A DNA stretch of 64,000 nt from Notamacropus eugenii. Lineage: Eukaryota > Chordata > Mammalia > Diprotodontia > Macropodidae. Positions within the stretch are counted from its first letter, which is position 1. Every line of letters starts with the position of its first letter. The stretch covers positions 250,309,510 through 250,373,509 of the forward strand of contig NC_092877.1 in NCBI RefSeq assembly GCF_028372415.1, written 5' to 3'. The notes beneath the pieces are model-generated. The model was not told the DNA's origin. It was given only the letters and a program-made list of their open reading frames with translations, and did no database searches. Made by a program: the position numbers and the translations under genes. Positions 21,966 through 35,443 of the stretch are shown piece by piece.

Positions 21966-24900
21966 CATTATCACCAATATTTTTATTTATTAGATGGGTA
22001 TTTTCAGGAGATATAAAGTTTCTAAAGAAAAAAATGACCTTGATAGATTAGATTTATGTGGCTACTCCCATAGGTTGCAACAAATACCCTATGCCCAGCT
22101 TCAATGATATTTAGATCCCACCATCTTGATAGAGTCCCATCAGAATGGTTTCAGGTTATTAATTATTGGTCTCTCCATCTACAGAACTATATAGCTTTAG
22201 GGGAATATTTGAATAGGACATTTGTAACTTGGGCAAAAATTGCTCATTGTAAAGAGACCCTCTGGGAATAGAGAGAAAAGTCACAAAGTTCACCATCCTG
22301 CTAAGTGTGAAAAGGGCAATGATACTCTATAAGAGGTAATGAGAGGCATATGTTAGGTGGGGAGACAGAAATAGGTATAGGAGAGAGTCTGACAAAGTAA
22401 TTTTTGATTGATCTTTCATTGTATAAAATATTCTGTTAATTGATGTGGTGCAAGAACTTCACCTATAAAAGTTGTCTGGTTCCTTCTGCCTTTGTGACTG
22501 TTATAGTGATGTATCTGCTCATCATAAACATAAGTGTACTAAAGAAATTTAACACATATCATGTTTTATATGTTTGATTTTATTATAATTACTTTTGGGG
22601 ACATTCTTCTTTATGGTGATTTCATTTTACTTTTTTTTCCTTTTTTGCATGACCAAATTTCTCTCATAATATAGGTCTATGGTAAATAGCCTAATTGGCC
22701 ACAATTCTTTTTCCAAAATTCCTTATTTACTATATGATCACTCCCCCTCTACCAGAACAATCAGAAAACCTAAGGTCATATCTTTTTTGTTTTTTTTTAA
22801 ACAGAGTGTGCTGATAAGGTAGGAGATCTATCTGGTAAAAATAAACTGGTAACAAAGAACCAAACATAAAATAAAGTGCTCTGACATAACAAGGTTTCAG
22901 CCTTAATATAAATGATTTGTCTCTCCAGATTTTGCCCCATCACAAGAAGCAAGCCATCTAAGCATTAGGCAATAAGGCTTGGGAACACCTATTTCTCCCT
23001 TTTATTGCAGAAGAAATCTAGGAAAGCATTGTTTAAATAATTCTGCGAATAATGACAAATCACAAAAGCAGTTGTCTCTGTAATGAAAATGGTAACCTTC
23101 TAAATACAGGTTGCAGAGAAACCAATATACCTTATACATGACACAGAGAAGCAGTATAAACATGTGAGCAGTCACCAGCAATTTAAAAATTTTTAAAGAC
23201 AACACAAAATGCTTTTTTAAACATAAGTACACACTTAGTGGCCTAAGTGTCATGAAATTCATAGTTGCATAGAAGTGAAGTACTTTGGTATTGTTGTGGT
23301 AAATTGTCTTCCTTGGAGAATAATGAAACTGCTTCTGAACTTTTCTTCTGGCTTTGATTAGTGATATGCCTCTGGCACCAGGTGAACATTTTTTTTAACT
23401 AACAAGCTGATGTTTCTTCCTCCATATTTAAATAGTGATCAGAGGTCTAGTCATTGTATATAAATCAGTGAACCTTACATTGTAACTCTGCTTCAGAGGA
23501 GAAGGTCTGTGCAAATCAAACCTGCTATTATATTTTGCATTAACCACACTGGAAATGATAGGTCACTGGTTCAAGTGATAGAAAATTATCATTTTTTCTT
23601 TTAATCCTTTAAATGCTGAAGTGAATGAACAAATGAACTTTTTTTTTTTTTGGCTGCCTTGATGATTTTTGTTCTTTTTGTGTGGTGGGTTGTTGTATGC
23701 CCTCAAGTGACTTAGGTGCTTCCTTATTAGAAATCAAATAAATAAAAAAGCCAACTTGTAGCTAATGACACTTTTTTGAAAATTTGCACACTATTACATG
23801 ATTTTTCTCGTTTAAGTTGCATGCATATTTTTTTACTAAATAAAATCTAGAATTGCATATTTTGTGGTGTCCTGGTGAGGGCAGCAAAACCTTCAGCATT
23901 CATATTTTAATGAGACAAGTCCTCATCTATAGGGAATGCAGGCTTCTAAAACTACAGCTTCCCTATCTAGAAAAAATAGCTTCCCAGTCTAGAATTGTCC
24001 ATTCAAAGCATAGCAGATGCACTTTGTTTATCTGAACAATCAATAACTTATCTTTTCTAATCATAAGTAGCAATGGGTTTGGATTATTATTATTTTTTTA
24101 AATCTTCAGGAAAATTTGACTTAGAATTTAGGGTTAGTTGGTTAAATTACGTTTCCAATTTTCAAAAACGCAAACAAAAGAAAAACTTGTGCAACTTAAC
24201 TAAACTGGTGCCTAATAAAGTTGTGAAGGACGAAGAAACTGTAATAAGAGAAGTATCTACATATTATATATTTAAGAGATGGAAATGCTATGTGATAATG
24301 ACTGGCAATATTTTACTTGCTGAGGATTATGTTTATCTAAGTATATTTTAAATATCTCACCTGACTGTTCTTAAATGTACAATGACCTATTACGATATGC
24401 AAAAAAATCCTCCAACAAAAAAAAAATATGTCTAAGAACGGATATACCTGAGGTTTTTCAGAGCATAAGGGGATTTGGGCTATATTATTTAAGAAATCTG
24501 GATGTGGGAAAATTAATTAATGCACTAATTTGCTCAAGTGGTTCAGATTCTCACAGTCACTTTTGTTAAAAAAAAAAAAAATCTAACCTCAATGCTGGAT
24601 TTGAATCACAGTTCCAACACTTGGTATCTTTTGAATATGGGGAAGTCAAGTAATCTATCTGGAATTAGTTTCTATATCTATAAAATAGAGGAAATCTTTA
24701 AAATTCCTGATGGATCTATATCTGTACTCCTAAGAATGTAAATGTAATACTTAAAAAAAGAGTAAAAATTCCACCAGCATTTGTAAACAAGGTAGATAAA
24801 AGTGAATGCTAGGTAACAAGAAAACATTTTCTGCTGAAATGAGACAAAGAAGTTTTCACGGAAGTCAGAGGAATCAGGAAAGGCCTACAACATGAAATAC

Positions 24901-25461
24901 ACTGCCAAATGAGTACAGGACAAAGAAGAAAATCACAGTATGGGTTCATATCAGCATTTGAGAACATAAGGAGTCTTTCACTCATTATAAAGTGGTGAAG
25001 TGTAAAGAAAAAAGAAAAATGGGACCTATACCTTATCAGGGCTGGAGGAGCAAGAAATACCCTCAGCTTTGCTTAAGGTTGACTCCAAGAACTATAACTT
25101 AACAAAAGCGTTTACTATGAGTCAAACCTTCTTAACTATTTAACATTTTCAGGCCATGTGATGATATTTCTGTACTCTAGAACAATATTTGGAGACTGTT
25201 GGGATTAAAAATTTTTTAAATAGATATTTTTTTCTACACAACTGAATATATTTCCATACTTAAAGTAATAAATACATCAAAAGTGACTAGAACTCGATTT
25301 TTTGTACTCATGTCTTACCTAGGTAATATCTTTTGTGTTCATAAAAAGAAATTTCAATGTATCTAAAAGAAATTGAAAATGATCCTGTTAATTCAAGTAA
25401 TAGAGAAATGAACACAACTGTGGATCTATGCAGGTGAGAATAAGGGAAAAGGTCAAATTTC

Positions 25462-25467
25462 AACGCG

Positions 25468-25521
<54 letters not shown>
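25462..25521. repeat. (GT)n microsatellite
   Basis: About 28 uninterrupted GT units. The antisense and sense ORFs (poly-HT, poly-VC) over it are artefacts. Confidence 0.97.
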
Positions 25522-25523
<2 letters not shown>

Positions 25524-25887
25524 ACTTACAAATGGCAAAGAAACTTCAATAGCAACCACTTAATATTCATATCTGTTCCTTGCTCTGAACTCCATTATGA
25601 ATTAATCCAGAAAATTTGACAACAAAATGAATATATTTGAAATTCTGTATAGAGTAGTATTTGATTTTTAAGTTGTCATTTTTTAAGTATTTAGATTTGA
25701 AGTCAGAAAAAATTCAACAGCAATCCTTAGAAGGAATTTGATTTATTTTTGAAATTAAGTGCTCTGATACTAAAACAAAATTTTATACTTTCAACTGTAG
25801 CGATGTCAGTACCTACAAGTCAATAATATCTATTGAGTATCTGCTATGATTACTGGTAATAAACAACTGCTACTCACAGTTCTTCAT

Positions 25888-25926
25888 ACATACATACACA
25901 CACACACACACATATATACACACACA

Positions 25927-25970
<44 letters not shown>
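25888..25970. repeat. Compound (CA)n-(TA)n microsatellite
   Basis: CATACA/CACACA units pass into about 18 AT units at 25930-25966. The AT part is self-complementary and prone to cruciform extrusion. Confidence 0.95.
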
Positions 25971-25974
<4 letters not shown>

Positions 25975-26829
25975 TAAAGCTGCTTAAAAATCAATTAAAA
26001 TGTTAAAATGAGATTCTATTTCTTTCCATGAGTATTCATTACATAAAAGGTGGGAAGATATTAAGTTTTATCCTGTAACTCCAAAGTTATATGTTAACAG
26101 GAGGTAATGTGAGCAGTGAAATTGATTAGAGGAGGTGAAGACAAAAGCAAAGGGACTTGAGATCAACTACAGAGTTTGAGTCTGCTGTCTTAGATGTATC
26201 TACATTTCAAGTATGGAAATGGCTTTTGGGAATTGATCTGGACTTCCATATTCTTTATTAATTTTCAGTAGGAATATTTCTTTTTACTAAAAAGAAGCTA
26301 TACTGTTGTTAAAGTGGGAAAAAGAAACTTTAAATAAAATTACTCCCTTGAGCATCAAAGAACTTAAATAACTATAGCTCCATTTGACTTCATTCCTATT
26401 TAAAAACATATTTCATAACAGCATATATTTTAAATAAAATGGTGTTAATATATATTGTAATTAAATCACATTTTTCATTATATTTTAATGTTTTACATTT
26501 CCAGAGAGAGACTGTCATCCATTGCAATTAATAACGCAAAAGTGTCAGAATGGGAAGGAGGAAGGACAGACTACTGGCAAAACTAAACAATACATCAAAA
26601 AAATGACAGTGTATGCAAGGTTCTATACTTAAAGTCTTGAACCTCTTCAAGAAGCCAGAGGAGATGCATTTTTTGTGTCTCGTCTGGAAGGTCAAGTCTT
26701 ATCATATTACTCTAACAGAATTCTGTTATGACGGATTTATTGTTATTCTTATTTAAATTATTGTGGTGCTTAAGTATATTGATATCCTGATTTGTTTACT
26801 TCGTCTTGGTTAACATTGATCATACCATG

Positions 26830-26980
26830 TTTCTCTTTCTTCATCTTATTCATAGATTTGTATAGTGCAGTTGGTTAATAATATTCATTTGCAATTTGTT
26901 CAATTATTCCTCAATCTGTAGGCAACTACTTTGTTTCTAGATTTTTTCTGCTATTAAAAAATATTTCTATAATCGCTATG
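26830..26980 (-). mobile_element. Old L1 3'-region fragment
   Basis: The + strand block 'ttgttcaattattcctcaatctgtaggcaactactttg..tctag' followed by 'ctgctattaaaaaatatttctataa' resembles the antisense of the L1 ORF2 end ('ttgttcatccattacccaattgatgggcatc...ccaccacaaaaag'), as also seen at 41700-41800. It is short and diverged. Confidence 0.5.
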
Positions 26981-27164
26981 TTGTATATGAAGCTTTCAGC
27001 ATTGAACTCAGTATGTGAGCATAGTATTTTTAAAAAGCTTATCTTTTGATTCTAAACTCATAGAACCTTATGATGAAAGGACTAAGCTGACAACCTTGCT
27101 GTTGATAAATAGAATGAAGACGAACTTATTTTGTAGGGATTGGAACATCTTTTATTTTCAGAAA

Positions 27165-27330
27165 TCAACTCAACAGATATTTGTTAAACATTTCCTTTGA
27201 GTAAAAGCACTGGGTGGTACAGAATGTATGGTAGATATCTTTCCCCTCAAGAAGTTTACCACCTATTGGGAAAAACTATAAAATATTACAAAAAATTGTG
27301 ATTCAACACTTAAAGAGCAATTCAAAACAA
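27165..27330 (+). mobile_element. Degraded MIR3/MAR-type SINE tail
   Basis: 'tcaacagatatttgttaaacatttcctttgagtaaaagcactgggtggtaca' and 'cccctcaagaagtttaccacctattggg' follow the order of the marsupial MIR3-type tail ('attaagtgcctactatgtgccaggcac... ccctcaaggagcttacattcta'). Confidence 0.5.
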
Positions 27331-28109
27331 CAGTACAAGAAATTTCAGAAGACAACACATGCTTAATTGTCAGATCTGTAGTACAGTACCGCATATGTTT
27401 AGAGAAGGAAGAGATCAATGCAGGTTTTGGTGGTTGGGAAGAACTTTAAGAAAAGTATCATAATTTGACTTGGATTTTGATATAGGGACAGAATTACAAT
27501 AGAAATTAAGCAAGAATTGCATTTGAAATAGATTGCATTCCATGAACAAACAAACAAAAAGTATGTTTCAGGAAATCCATCAAGAATTAATTAAAATAAA
27601 TTTACTAACTTTGTTTGGAGCCTAGTTGAGATACAGGAGTAATGGGAGATTATATGAGTAGATAGGTGGGTTGGTGCCACTTGTGTGAGGCCTGGATTGT
27701 CGAGTTAATGAGTCTGAACAACAAGAAGGAAGCCCATCCATGCTTTTTGTTCAGAGGGCTGCTGATCAAAGAAGTATTTTGTGAAGATTAATTTAGTTGA
27801 TTTATTCAATAAAGTAGAAGATAAGAGTAGGAATGCCTAAAGGTAGGAATCCAGTAAGGCAGTCATTTTGGTTCACACATGGGCTTAAAAAGGTTGTAAA
27901 AATGGTGGCAATGGGAAAGGAAAGGAATTATATGAAAAAATGTTTTATTTTTGTCATTCCTAATGTAGTGCCTGGATATTTTACTGAAATAAACTAATTT
28001 GTCTCATTGCTTTGCATTGCAACATGATGTGATTCTCCTTTCCAAAATATTTTAAAACTAAATTCATTAAAGCAAATGCCAGATGTCAAGAAAAATGACA
28101 GAACATATA

Positions 28110-28728
28110 TGTTCGGCCTAGAGGCCAATGAGCTACCCAAGTCTACTCACCTTTCGCAGGTCTTCGGAGGCCAACCGGATAAACGTATTGAGAGAAGCGA
28201 CTTTCCAGAGTCAAACAAGGGTTAGGCTTTATTCAGGGTCTTAGTTACGTATCCATATGCAGGGTGAGTTCTTCCTCAGGAGAGAGGAATCCTCCTCCTC
28301 CCAAGGGACAAGGATCATAAAGCAAGAGGATGGGAGTGGAAGAGGGGAGGGACCCTCTTACCTCCAAGGGCCCCTCAGCGTGAAGAGCCCCCGGAGGGAA
28401 CTCCGCATCCAGAAGAGCGCCTTCAGGCTTTCCTGTCCCTACTTAAGCTCTCCCTTGGCATAGTTTGCACATGAATACCGTGCGTGCTCTCAGCCCCTAG
28501 CTAATCAACAACAGGTATGCTCAGACCATGGGCCAATCTCAAGGGTGGGATGCTCTCCCCAGCAAGTTTCCCACTGAGAAGAGGTGGAAATGCACGAAAT
28601 AGCCCGTGTTTCATGCCTCAATTCCCAGCTGTTCCCTGGGGGGCCTCATGAGAACTCTGAGGTTTAGAAGTCCTCACTTTTACCTCCCCGAGACTGTTCA
28701 CGTGAAAACTGAGCTTACACCCCCAACA
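28110..28728 (-). mobile_element. Solo LTR of an endogenous retrovirus (class II-like by target size)
   Basis: The 619-bp block begins TGTTCGG and ends CCCAACA on +, so on the - strand it runs TGTTGGGG...CCGAACA with the 5'-TG...CA-3' ends of an LTR. The flanks carry an identical 6-bp repeat, CATATA, at 28104-28109 and 28729-28734. On the - strand an AATAAA lies near 28211. The block is GC- and CpG-richer than its surroundings. A 6-bp duplication is typical of class II (betaretrovirus-like) ERVs. It is a fossil LTR with no internal region; the intact target repeat suggests a relatively recent insertion. Confidence 0.85.
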
Positions 28729-28734
28729 CATATA

Positions 28735-30205
28735 CAATAGACAGAAAAATGAATTGCACAGCATTTACTCCCTAAGTGTTACCAGGAGTAAGGAAGAAGT
28801 CTATATTTAGATGCTGATCAGTATCCACTGGAATCTAAATGGTCATCCAAGTTATTTGATTAAGTTCTACTTATTTTTACTTATGTTTCTTTCTGGTTTT
28901 GAAAACCCAAATCTCAGTTTAATTTTAATGAGATTAAATACTTCACAGTTTAGTATTTAGTAGTTGGATAATATGTTTTATGCGTATATATGTACGTATT
29001 TGCAAATATATGTAGATAGCTATTTTCATTGTTCCTATCTTTCTTGTTCTTTTGACCATTCTTCCTTAGCTCTGTCAAACTGAAGATGAATGTACTTATC
29101 CGTAAATAATTAAACAAAGGTATATCATATCAAAACACATTTTAAAATTAAATGGAAAAGAGCATGTGAATAATCATATTTCATCTATGATATTTATTAG
29201 GCAAATGGCCTTTTGACAGCCACTTCACCTCTATGTATATCAGTTTATTTATCTCTGTAAATGAAGGAATGGAACTAATCTTGCCTATCTTACAATCAAA
29301 TATTGGTTCAAAATTTCTTTGTAATCCACAAAGTGCTCCATAAAAATGTGAATATACATTGCCCCTCACATTATTCATGCAAATCTTTGAATCAGATAAT
29401 TCATACAGAAATGGATATATTCATATGTCTAATAGAAGCATAGAAATGAAAATACTGATCAATAAAGTCTCTTTAGTATTGCTGCTTAAGGACAGTTTAC
29501 TTTTTTTTTAGTTTTACTAATGTTATTTTTTCAATGATACAAATGACCTCAGCTGAATGACTGTGAAATGTAACTAATAAAAGATTCCAATTTGGGGGAA
29601 TGTTTATCTGTTATAATAAAAAATAATCAGAATGTTGATGAATCTGTAAGTTATTCTGCATCTATATAATTCCAAGTTTGTTTATTTAATTTTATTCTTG
29701 AATGAAACCAAAGACATCCTTTCGATCCTTTGATTATGAAAGATGAGAACCTTGGATATAAGCAGATTATATATCCTTTGTAGGCTTCCTACTTCAAATA
29801 GAGCAGAAACAAACATTATTATAACATAAAAAAAATTAAAACTTTGTAGCTAAGTAGTAACACAGAGGAGAGATAACAATGTCATTGTGATGAAAACTTC
29901 TAAACTATATTGCTAGTTGTTAGTTTCGTTCAGGTAGACACTTAAAGGCAAAACAAAAACAAAACAAACAAAAATCCCCAAGATTACCAATTATTGAGCA
30001 AATACAATAGAGAGCTACAACTTCTCAAATTAAGCCAGTAATTTATTTGTTTCTAACGGAATAAAATAGAAAATATCATGGTTCCACCTATTGTTATTGA
30101 CTCTTCTTCACTGTGACCAATCCAACTGATACATTGTGGCAGAAAAAGTTACAAATGTAGAGTCAGAAGACCTGAGTTTAAATAATGGCTCTACTACTTA
30201 ATAGT
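28735..30205. other. AT-rich intergenic region
   Basis: No ORF, RNA gene or repeat that I can name. Small A-rich patches (29945-29975) only. Confidence 0.4.
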
Positions 30206-30209
30206 GACA

Positions 30210-30660
30210 TGACATAATGCCAATGTTATATTCATAGCAACTACAACAGTCATGAATATGCCAGGGCAATTCTGAATCATGAAATACAAGAAACTCTCTA
30301 CATGGAAGAGAGAACCAAAACATTTATTCAGATACCAGAAAGGCAAATCCCAACACCAGAAAGTCAAATCCATCATAGTAACAAAGATATCCATCATAGT
30401 AACCAAGAAGTCTATACACATTATCAGACCTTCCCACAAACAAGCACTCATGAACCTAGCTGTCTGCCTTTCTCTATCCCTCAGTTCTGACTGCTCTGAC
30501 CAAATTCCTCATAGCTCTACTCTAACTTCCCCTTTTCTACCCCACTCCTCCCTGTTCTTTGTGACTTGACTTATATGACTCATCCTTCCTTGTTACCCAG
30601 GCAGGTCATATAGGCCTATTAGTGAATGGGAAAGATCTTCCCATTTAAATTACCATTACA
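30210..30660 (-). repeat. 3' LTR of the ERV-L-like element
   Basis: Shares long blocks with 35444-35881 ('gcaattctgaatcatgaaatacaa', 'ttattcagataccagaaaggcaaatccca', 'cctagctgtctgcctttctct'). On the - strand it starts TGTAATGG and carries an AATAAA signal near 30327. Short frames repeated in both LTRs are shadows, not genes. Confidence 0.8.
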
Positions 30661-31337
30661 CATTATATATGGCCCCAAGATCTTTCCTTTCATTACATAG
30701 GTTGGTGGGACAACTGGTATCAAAAGAACTGTAACAGGGATCACACAAAATAAGCATATAAAACAATATCTTAGGTTAGGACTTAAGCACAAGTACCCTA
30801 TCATTCCCTCCTTGAATGAATGGGGCCCAAAATACTTGGGTTTGAATGAAGGTCTCTTCTTCCATAGTTACTTTCTACTGAGATTGGATGTGAGCTGTCC
30901 CTTCCCCAAGAAGTCCCACTTGAGGGGGTCACTTCTTTAGTTGGAATCTGGAGCTTGGTAGACCCCAGGTCTAGGGGTGACACATCACAGTTGTGGACAA
31001 GGAGTGCCATATGGTTTAAGCAGTCAGGCATCTACAGGTGGAGGGTACTAAGTCTGCACAAAACAAATCTAGCAAACAAGTTTAACAGATAAAAAAATAA
31101 AACAAAAACAAAAACAAAAAGAAACAAGGAAGCGATAATCAGAAGCCGTGTAGATATAGGGTCAGCTGTGCTTCTGAAGTCCATGAACCCAGTATCATAG
31201 CCTCATTCATGGTAGAATGCATGAATTAAGGGTGCAATTTGGTTATCATCCTAGGAATAAACAATATTTAAGGTATTGTTTTTCCTGAGTGCTATAATTT
31301 CTGCAGCCTTTGGAACATCATCTGGCTTCCATTGTAC

Positions 31338-31637
31338 TCATACTTTAGTTCCCAATTTTATTCCATCAGTAGAACTCAATCCTTCAGTTCCTCTTCTAGT
31401 CATTTCAGAAGGAGGGTCAGTTTCAACAAGGGATATTGTTTCACAAGTAATTATGATCACTTGAACTATTCTATCATTTTTACAAAACTGTATAGGTTCT
31501 TCACCTAAATTTTTGATAGTCACAATAATTTCTCCTTGATAATCAAAATCTATCACTACAGTCAATGCTTGTATTCCCCTAGCTATTAATACTGATTTAG
31601 GTAATATCTGTCCAAACTGATTTTTATGGATTCTCAT
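31338..31637 (-). pseudogene. dUTPase-like domain of the ERV-L-like element (fossil)
   Basis: The frame shows LIARGIQALTVVIDFDYQGE followed by EPIQFCKNDRIVQ. This matches the order of conserved dUTPase motifs (a GVIDxDYxGEI-like motif, then a GDRIAQ-like motif). It lies downstream of integrase, as in ERV-L, and not in gag-pro as in betaretroviruses. It is a relic. Confidence 0.65.
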
Positions 31638-31749
31638 ACATATTCTAATAGAGATTTTTTTCTTATTTCTTTTCTATCCCACCTAAAGTCCTCTAAACAA
31701 TGTAAATCAAGTCCTGCTGAATCTGGTGTCCTTGGATATGGTGCTGGGA

Positions 31750-32560
31750 CACCCAGCCTCACAGTCCACTACTCAGTATTTGGGATCTTATGTGCTTGTT
31801 GTTTTCTAATTTGCAGATTTGGAGTCATCATTCTGGCTAGAGGTGTACTTCCTCCCAATGGTCTATTATTCGAATTACATAAAGCAGTGAACAAATTATC
31901 TTTCCAAAGTTGATAAGAATTATTAGAACTTAACTTCCTTAACTGTTCTTTCAATAATCCATTCATTTTTTCCATTAACCCATATGCTTGTGAATAATAT
32001 GGAATATGATATATCCATTCTATATTGTTTAATACACAATATTTCTTCATTTCATTGTCTTCAAAATGTGACCCATTATCACTTTGAATCTGCATAGGGT
32101 TCCATAATATAGACTTATGATATCTAGAGTTTTACAGGTGTTTTCTGAGTCACATGCTTACAAGGACAAACCACTAGTATACCTGAATAGGTGTCAACAA
32201 AAGTACATATAAATTTACATTATTTATATTGGGATAGGGGTCCAATATAATCTATTTGCCAGATTTGGGTTGGTACTTTTCCCCTTGCTAGCTATTCAAT
32301 TACTACCCAAGGAACAGTTCTTTCCTTTTCCAATCAACATATATAACATTCCTCTGCTACTTGTTTTAACAATGAATGAAAGATACTAATACCTCAGTCT
32401 TGTGCCCACTCATATGTAGCCTGGAGTCCCAAATGACTGGCCATTTGATAGCCCATTTGCTAGTACAAGATCATCAGTTGGTGTCCTGGACGGACAATAT
32501 GTTGAGTAGCAATTTTTGCTAATCAATCAGTATGTACGTTATACTTACATTCTGGTATGC
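31750..32560 (-). pseudogene. ERV-L-like integrase region (fossil)
   Basis: The translated - strand frame at 32095-31769 shows QSDNGSHFEDNEMKKYC and YYSQAYGLMEKMNGLLKEQL. This is the retroviral integrase core pattern around the second catalytic aspartate and the catalytic glutamate helix. Further upstream sequence to about 32.56 kb reads as the rest of the integrase. It belongs to the broken provirus. Confidence 0.75.
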
Positions 32561-35443
32561 TGAGGGCCACGTGATCATCTACACAAAAATTTGCCAAATT
32601 AGTAAACACGTCCCATGTATCTTCCCATAATTATTTACTCTTGGCAAACTTGGTTGCCAAGAATTTTCCAATTTTGACTTTTCCATATGCACATCCATGT
32701 AGCTAACCCATTAGCTACTGCCCATGAATCACTGAATATATGACAATGTCCTCCTTGTTCTGTTTTGATAGTTTAATATACTGCCATAAGTTAAGCATAT
32801 AGACTATTTCCACCTATTACAGGACTCTCCAAAGTCCACCTAGTATATGGATTATGTGGTACTGCTTTCCAATGTCTTTTGTGACCCAAATATTTTGCTG
32901 CCCCATCAGTAAACTATGCATGTCTCTTTTGTTCTTCAGTTAATTCATCATGCCCCCCATCCCAATTTACCAAGTACTATATCAACTGTTGCTTTGGTTT
33001 GGGAGGATGTATCATTTCCCTCAGTATCTAAGTTTGCTATAGATTCATGTAAAGCAGAAACTCCACTTTTGCCTGTTTTAGATGCATTTTGAATGTACCA
33101 TTTCCATATAATTTTGCTAGTCACTTGTGCATGTTCAGCTCTATGAGACATGGGGATACTCCTCACCCAGGTCATAATTGGGATTGCAGGTCTTAATATT
33201 ACCTCATGGCCCAAAGTCATTTGTTCAGTCTCTACTGAATCCCAATAGGCAGCTAATAATCACTTTTCAAAAAGGGTATATTGAAATCCATATGAAGGGA
33301 GTTTCCTAGACCAAAATCCTAAGGGTACATTTTGGCTTTGTTATTTTTGCCATAAACTCCAGTTTCCATATCCGTCCTGTACAGTGTAATTCCATCAGAT
33401 CACTTTGCATAGGCCATAAATCTATGGCCAATTGTATAGTGGTCTTTGCTTCTTCAAAAGCTTCTCTGTGCTCAAGTCACCAATCATATTCATATTTTTT
33501 GTTAGCAATTTTATTGAAGGGTTTCAAAATTTGTCCTAGATGTGGTATTGATACCGCCAATATCCAAATAATCCTATAAACTTTTGGGCCTCCTTCTTAT
33601 TGGTGGGATAAGAAAATCCTGAATCCTTTGTCAGGCTTGTGGGAGAATCTCTTGCAACCCCTTATCTGATTGTATACACAAAAATTTTACCGTTTGAACT
33701 GGCCCTTGAATCTTTGCAGGGCTAATTTCCCATCCTTAGCTTTTTATATATGCAATTAAAAGCATCAAACTCTTTCCACTTCTTTTACATTTATTCCTGT
33801 ATCATAATATCATGTATGTAGTGGGTAATCTGTATACCAGGTAGCTCTCATTCATTTACATGTTCAACCACAAGCTTATGACAAATAGTGGGGCTATGCA
33901 AATATCTTTGTGACAAGAGTGTAAAAATGTATTGTCGACCTTTTCAAGTGAAAGCAAATTGGTCCTATTATTTAGAATCTATTGGGATGGTAAAGAAATC
34001 AATAAATCAATAACTGTGTACCAAGTCACACCATATTTCTGGATTCTTTCTATTAAGGTAATGATTTCTGCAATAGCTGCATACAAGGGACAAGTTACCT
34101 TATTCAATTGTCTATAATCTACTGTCATCTTCCATGTCCCATCTGATATCTCCCCTCAGGTAAATTTAAAGGCATACTTTTCAATATGACTATTCCAATG
34201 ATGTATTCATGAATTATCATGCTATATTATTTCTTAAGTAATTGTCCAATTTTCATCATTAGTTTGAATTGTCTGACTGATATTTCATCCTCTCCCAGTC
34301 CTGTGATGGTCATAAGAGTTCCACGTTTAACTTATCAGGGTTTACATAGAAAAGAGAAACCTCTACCCCAGTATTTATTAATGCCCTAGTTACAGTATTT
34401 AATCCATTTTTTCCAATATATATTCAAATATGTAAGGGGTCTGCAATCCCATCTTTGCATTTCTTAATCTGAGCTGGGGCTTGGCCAATTTCCTATTCTC
34501 CCTGAAGGTGTGATGAACTTGGATACAATGTTTCAGGAGGATCTGTAGGGGCAGTTCTTATTTCCCTGCTCAGCCTAATATCAAGCCCCTTTTCTCAATA
34601 CTTTCTGTATAGTTCATCAGTTGGAATGTCATCCATTCTTCCAAAATTTACCCCTCCTATCAATAAAGTAGTAAACAATCCTTTTCTTGTCAATCCACTG
34701 TATTTTTGAATCTGTTGCTATTTACTCTTCTCTTGAAGAAACTCATTTTTTTTTTTTTTTACTGATACCCACTATCCAAGACACTGATAATTATCCCACC
34801 CTTTGGGAGAACTGACTCAAAATATATGTGACCTTATGAGTAAAATCCTCAATTTCCTCCCCAAATACTATGTGGCCCACCTGATTCTCCTGCTGTATTG
34901 AGCAAACTTCAGCCTCCTCATTTAACTGTGTTTCATTCTCCTTCCATTTATCCTGCCGGCAGGTGGTTAGGAATGAACCAAGCCCAGTCTGTGTAAAGTA
35001 AACTAACAACATGTTTTTCTTCTACCACCTGAGATTTTCTAACTTGTTCTTCTAAAGGAGAGTTTAAATGTTACAGCATAAAAAGCTTCTCATGCAAACT
35101 GGCCAATTCCCTTTCCATCTGAGATTTCTCTTCCAGCAACTTCTCTTTGCTTTTACAAGTAAAGTGATAACTTGTTAGCAAGGCACAGCCTGTCTTACGT
35201 ATCTCAGGTAGTTCTTTTCCTGGTTATATTGTTATTCCTTGCAAACATCTTTTTAAATCTCTGGGTCCTTTCTTCTGCAACCTTGCTTCCCAGTTTTCAC
35301 AGAACCCTGTGCTTTTAGCCCATTGTCTTGTCAGGGAGGAATAAGGTAAATCTCCCCATGATAGGATACCCATTTCTTCCATTAAAGCTTTTCTGTCTCC
35401 AAATAGAGGTCTGATATTTTACAATCATATCCTTGTTTCCATT

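Larger units (their letters stand above)
21966..28103. other. AT-rich intergenic region
   Basis: No gene is recognised in about 6 kb. It contains a GT repeat (25465-25520), a CA/TA repeat (25890-25968), an old L1 3' piece (26830-26980) and a MIR3-type tail (27165-27330), listed separately. The segment at about 23380-23600 is less simple in composition than its surroundings and could be a conserved noncoding element, but nothing in a single sequence can prove that. Confidence 0.4.

Noticed and set aside
23380-23600. Possible conserved noncoding enhancer of SLITRK1
   Set aside because: Only its composition suggests this; conservation cannot be judged from a single sequence, so it is not listed as a regulatory feature.
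25308-25619. Poly-HT and poly-VC ORFs on both strands
   Set aside because: Translation of the GT microsatellite.
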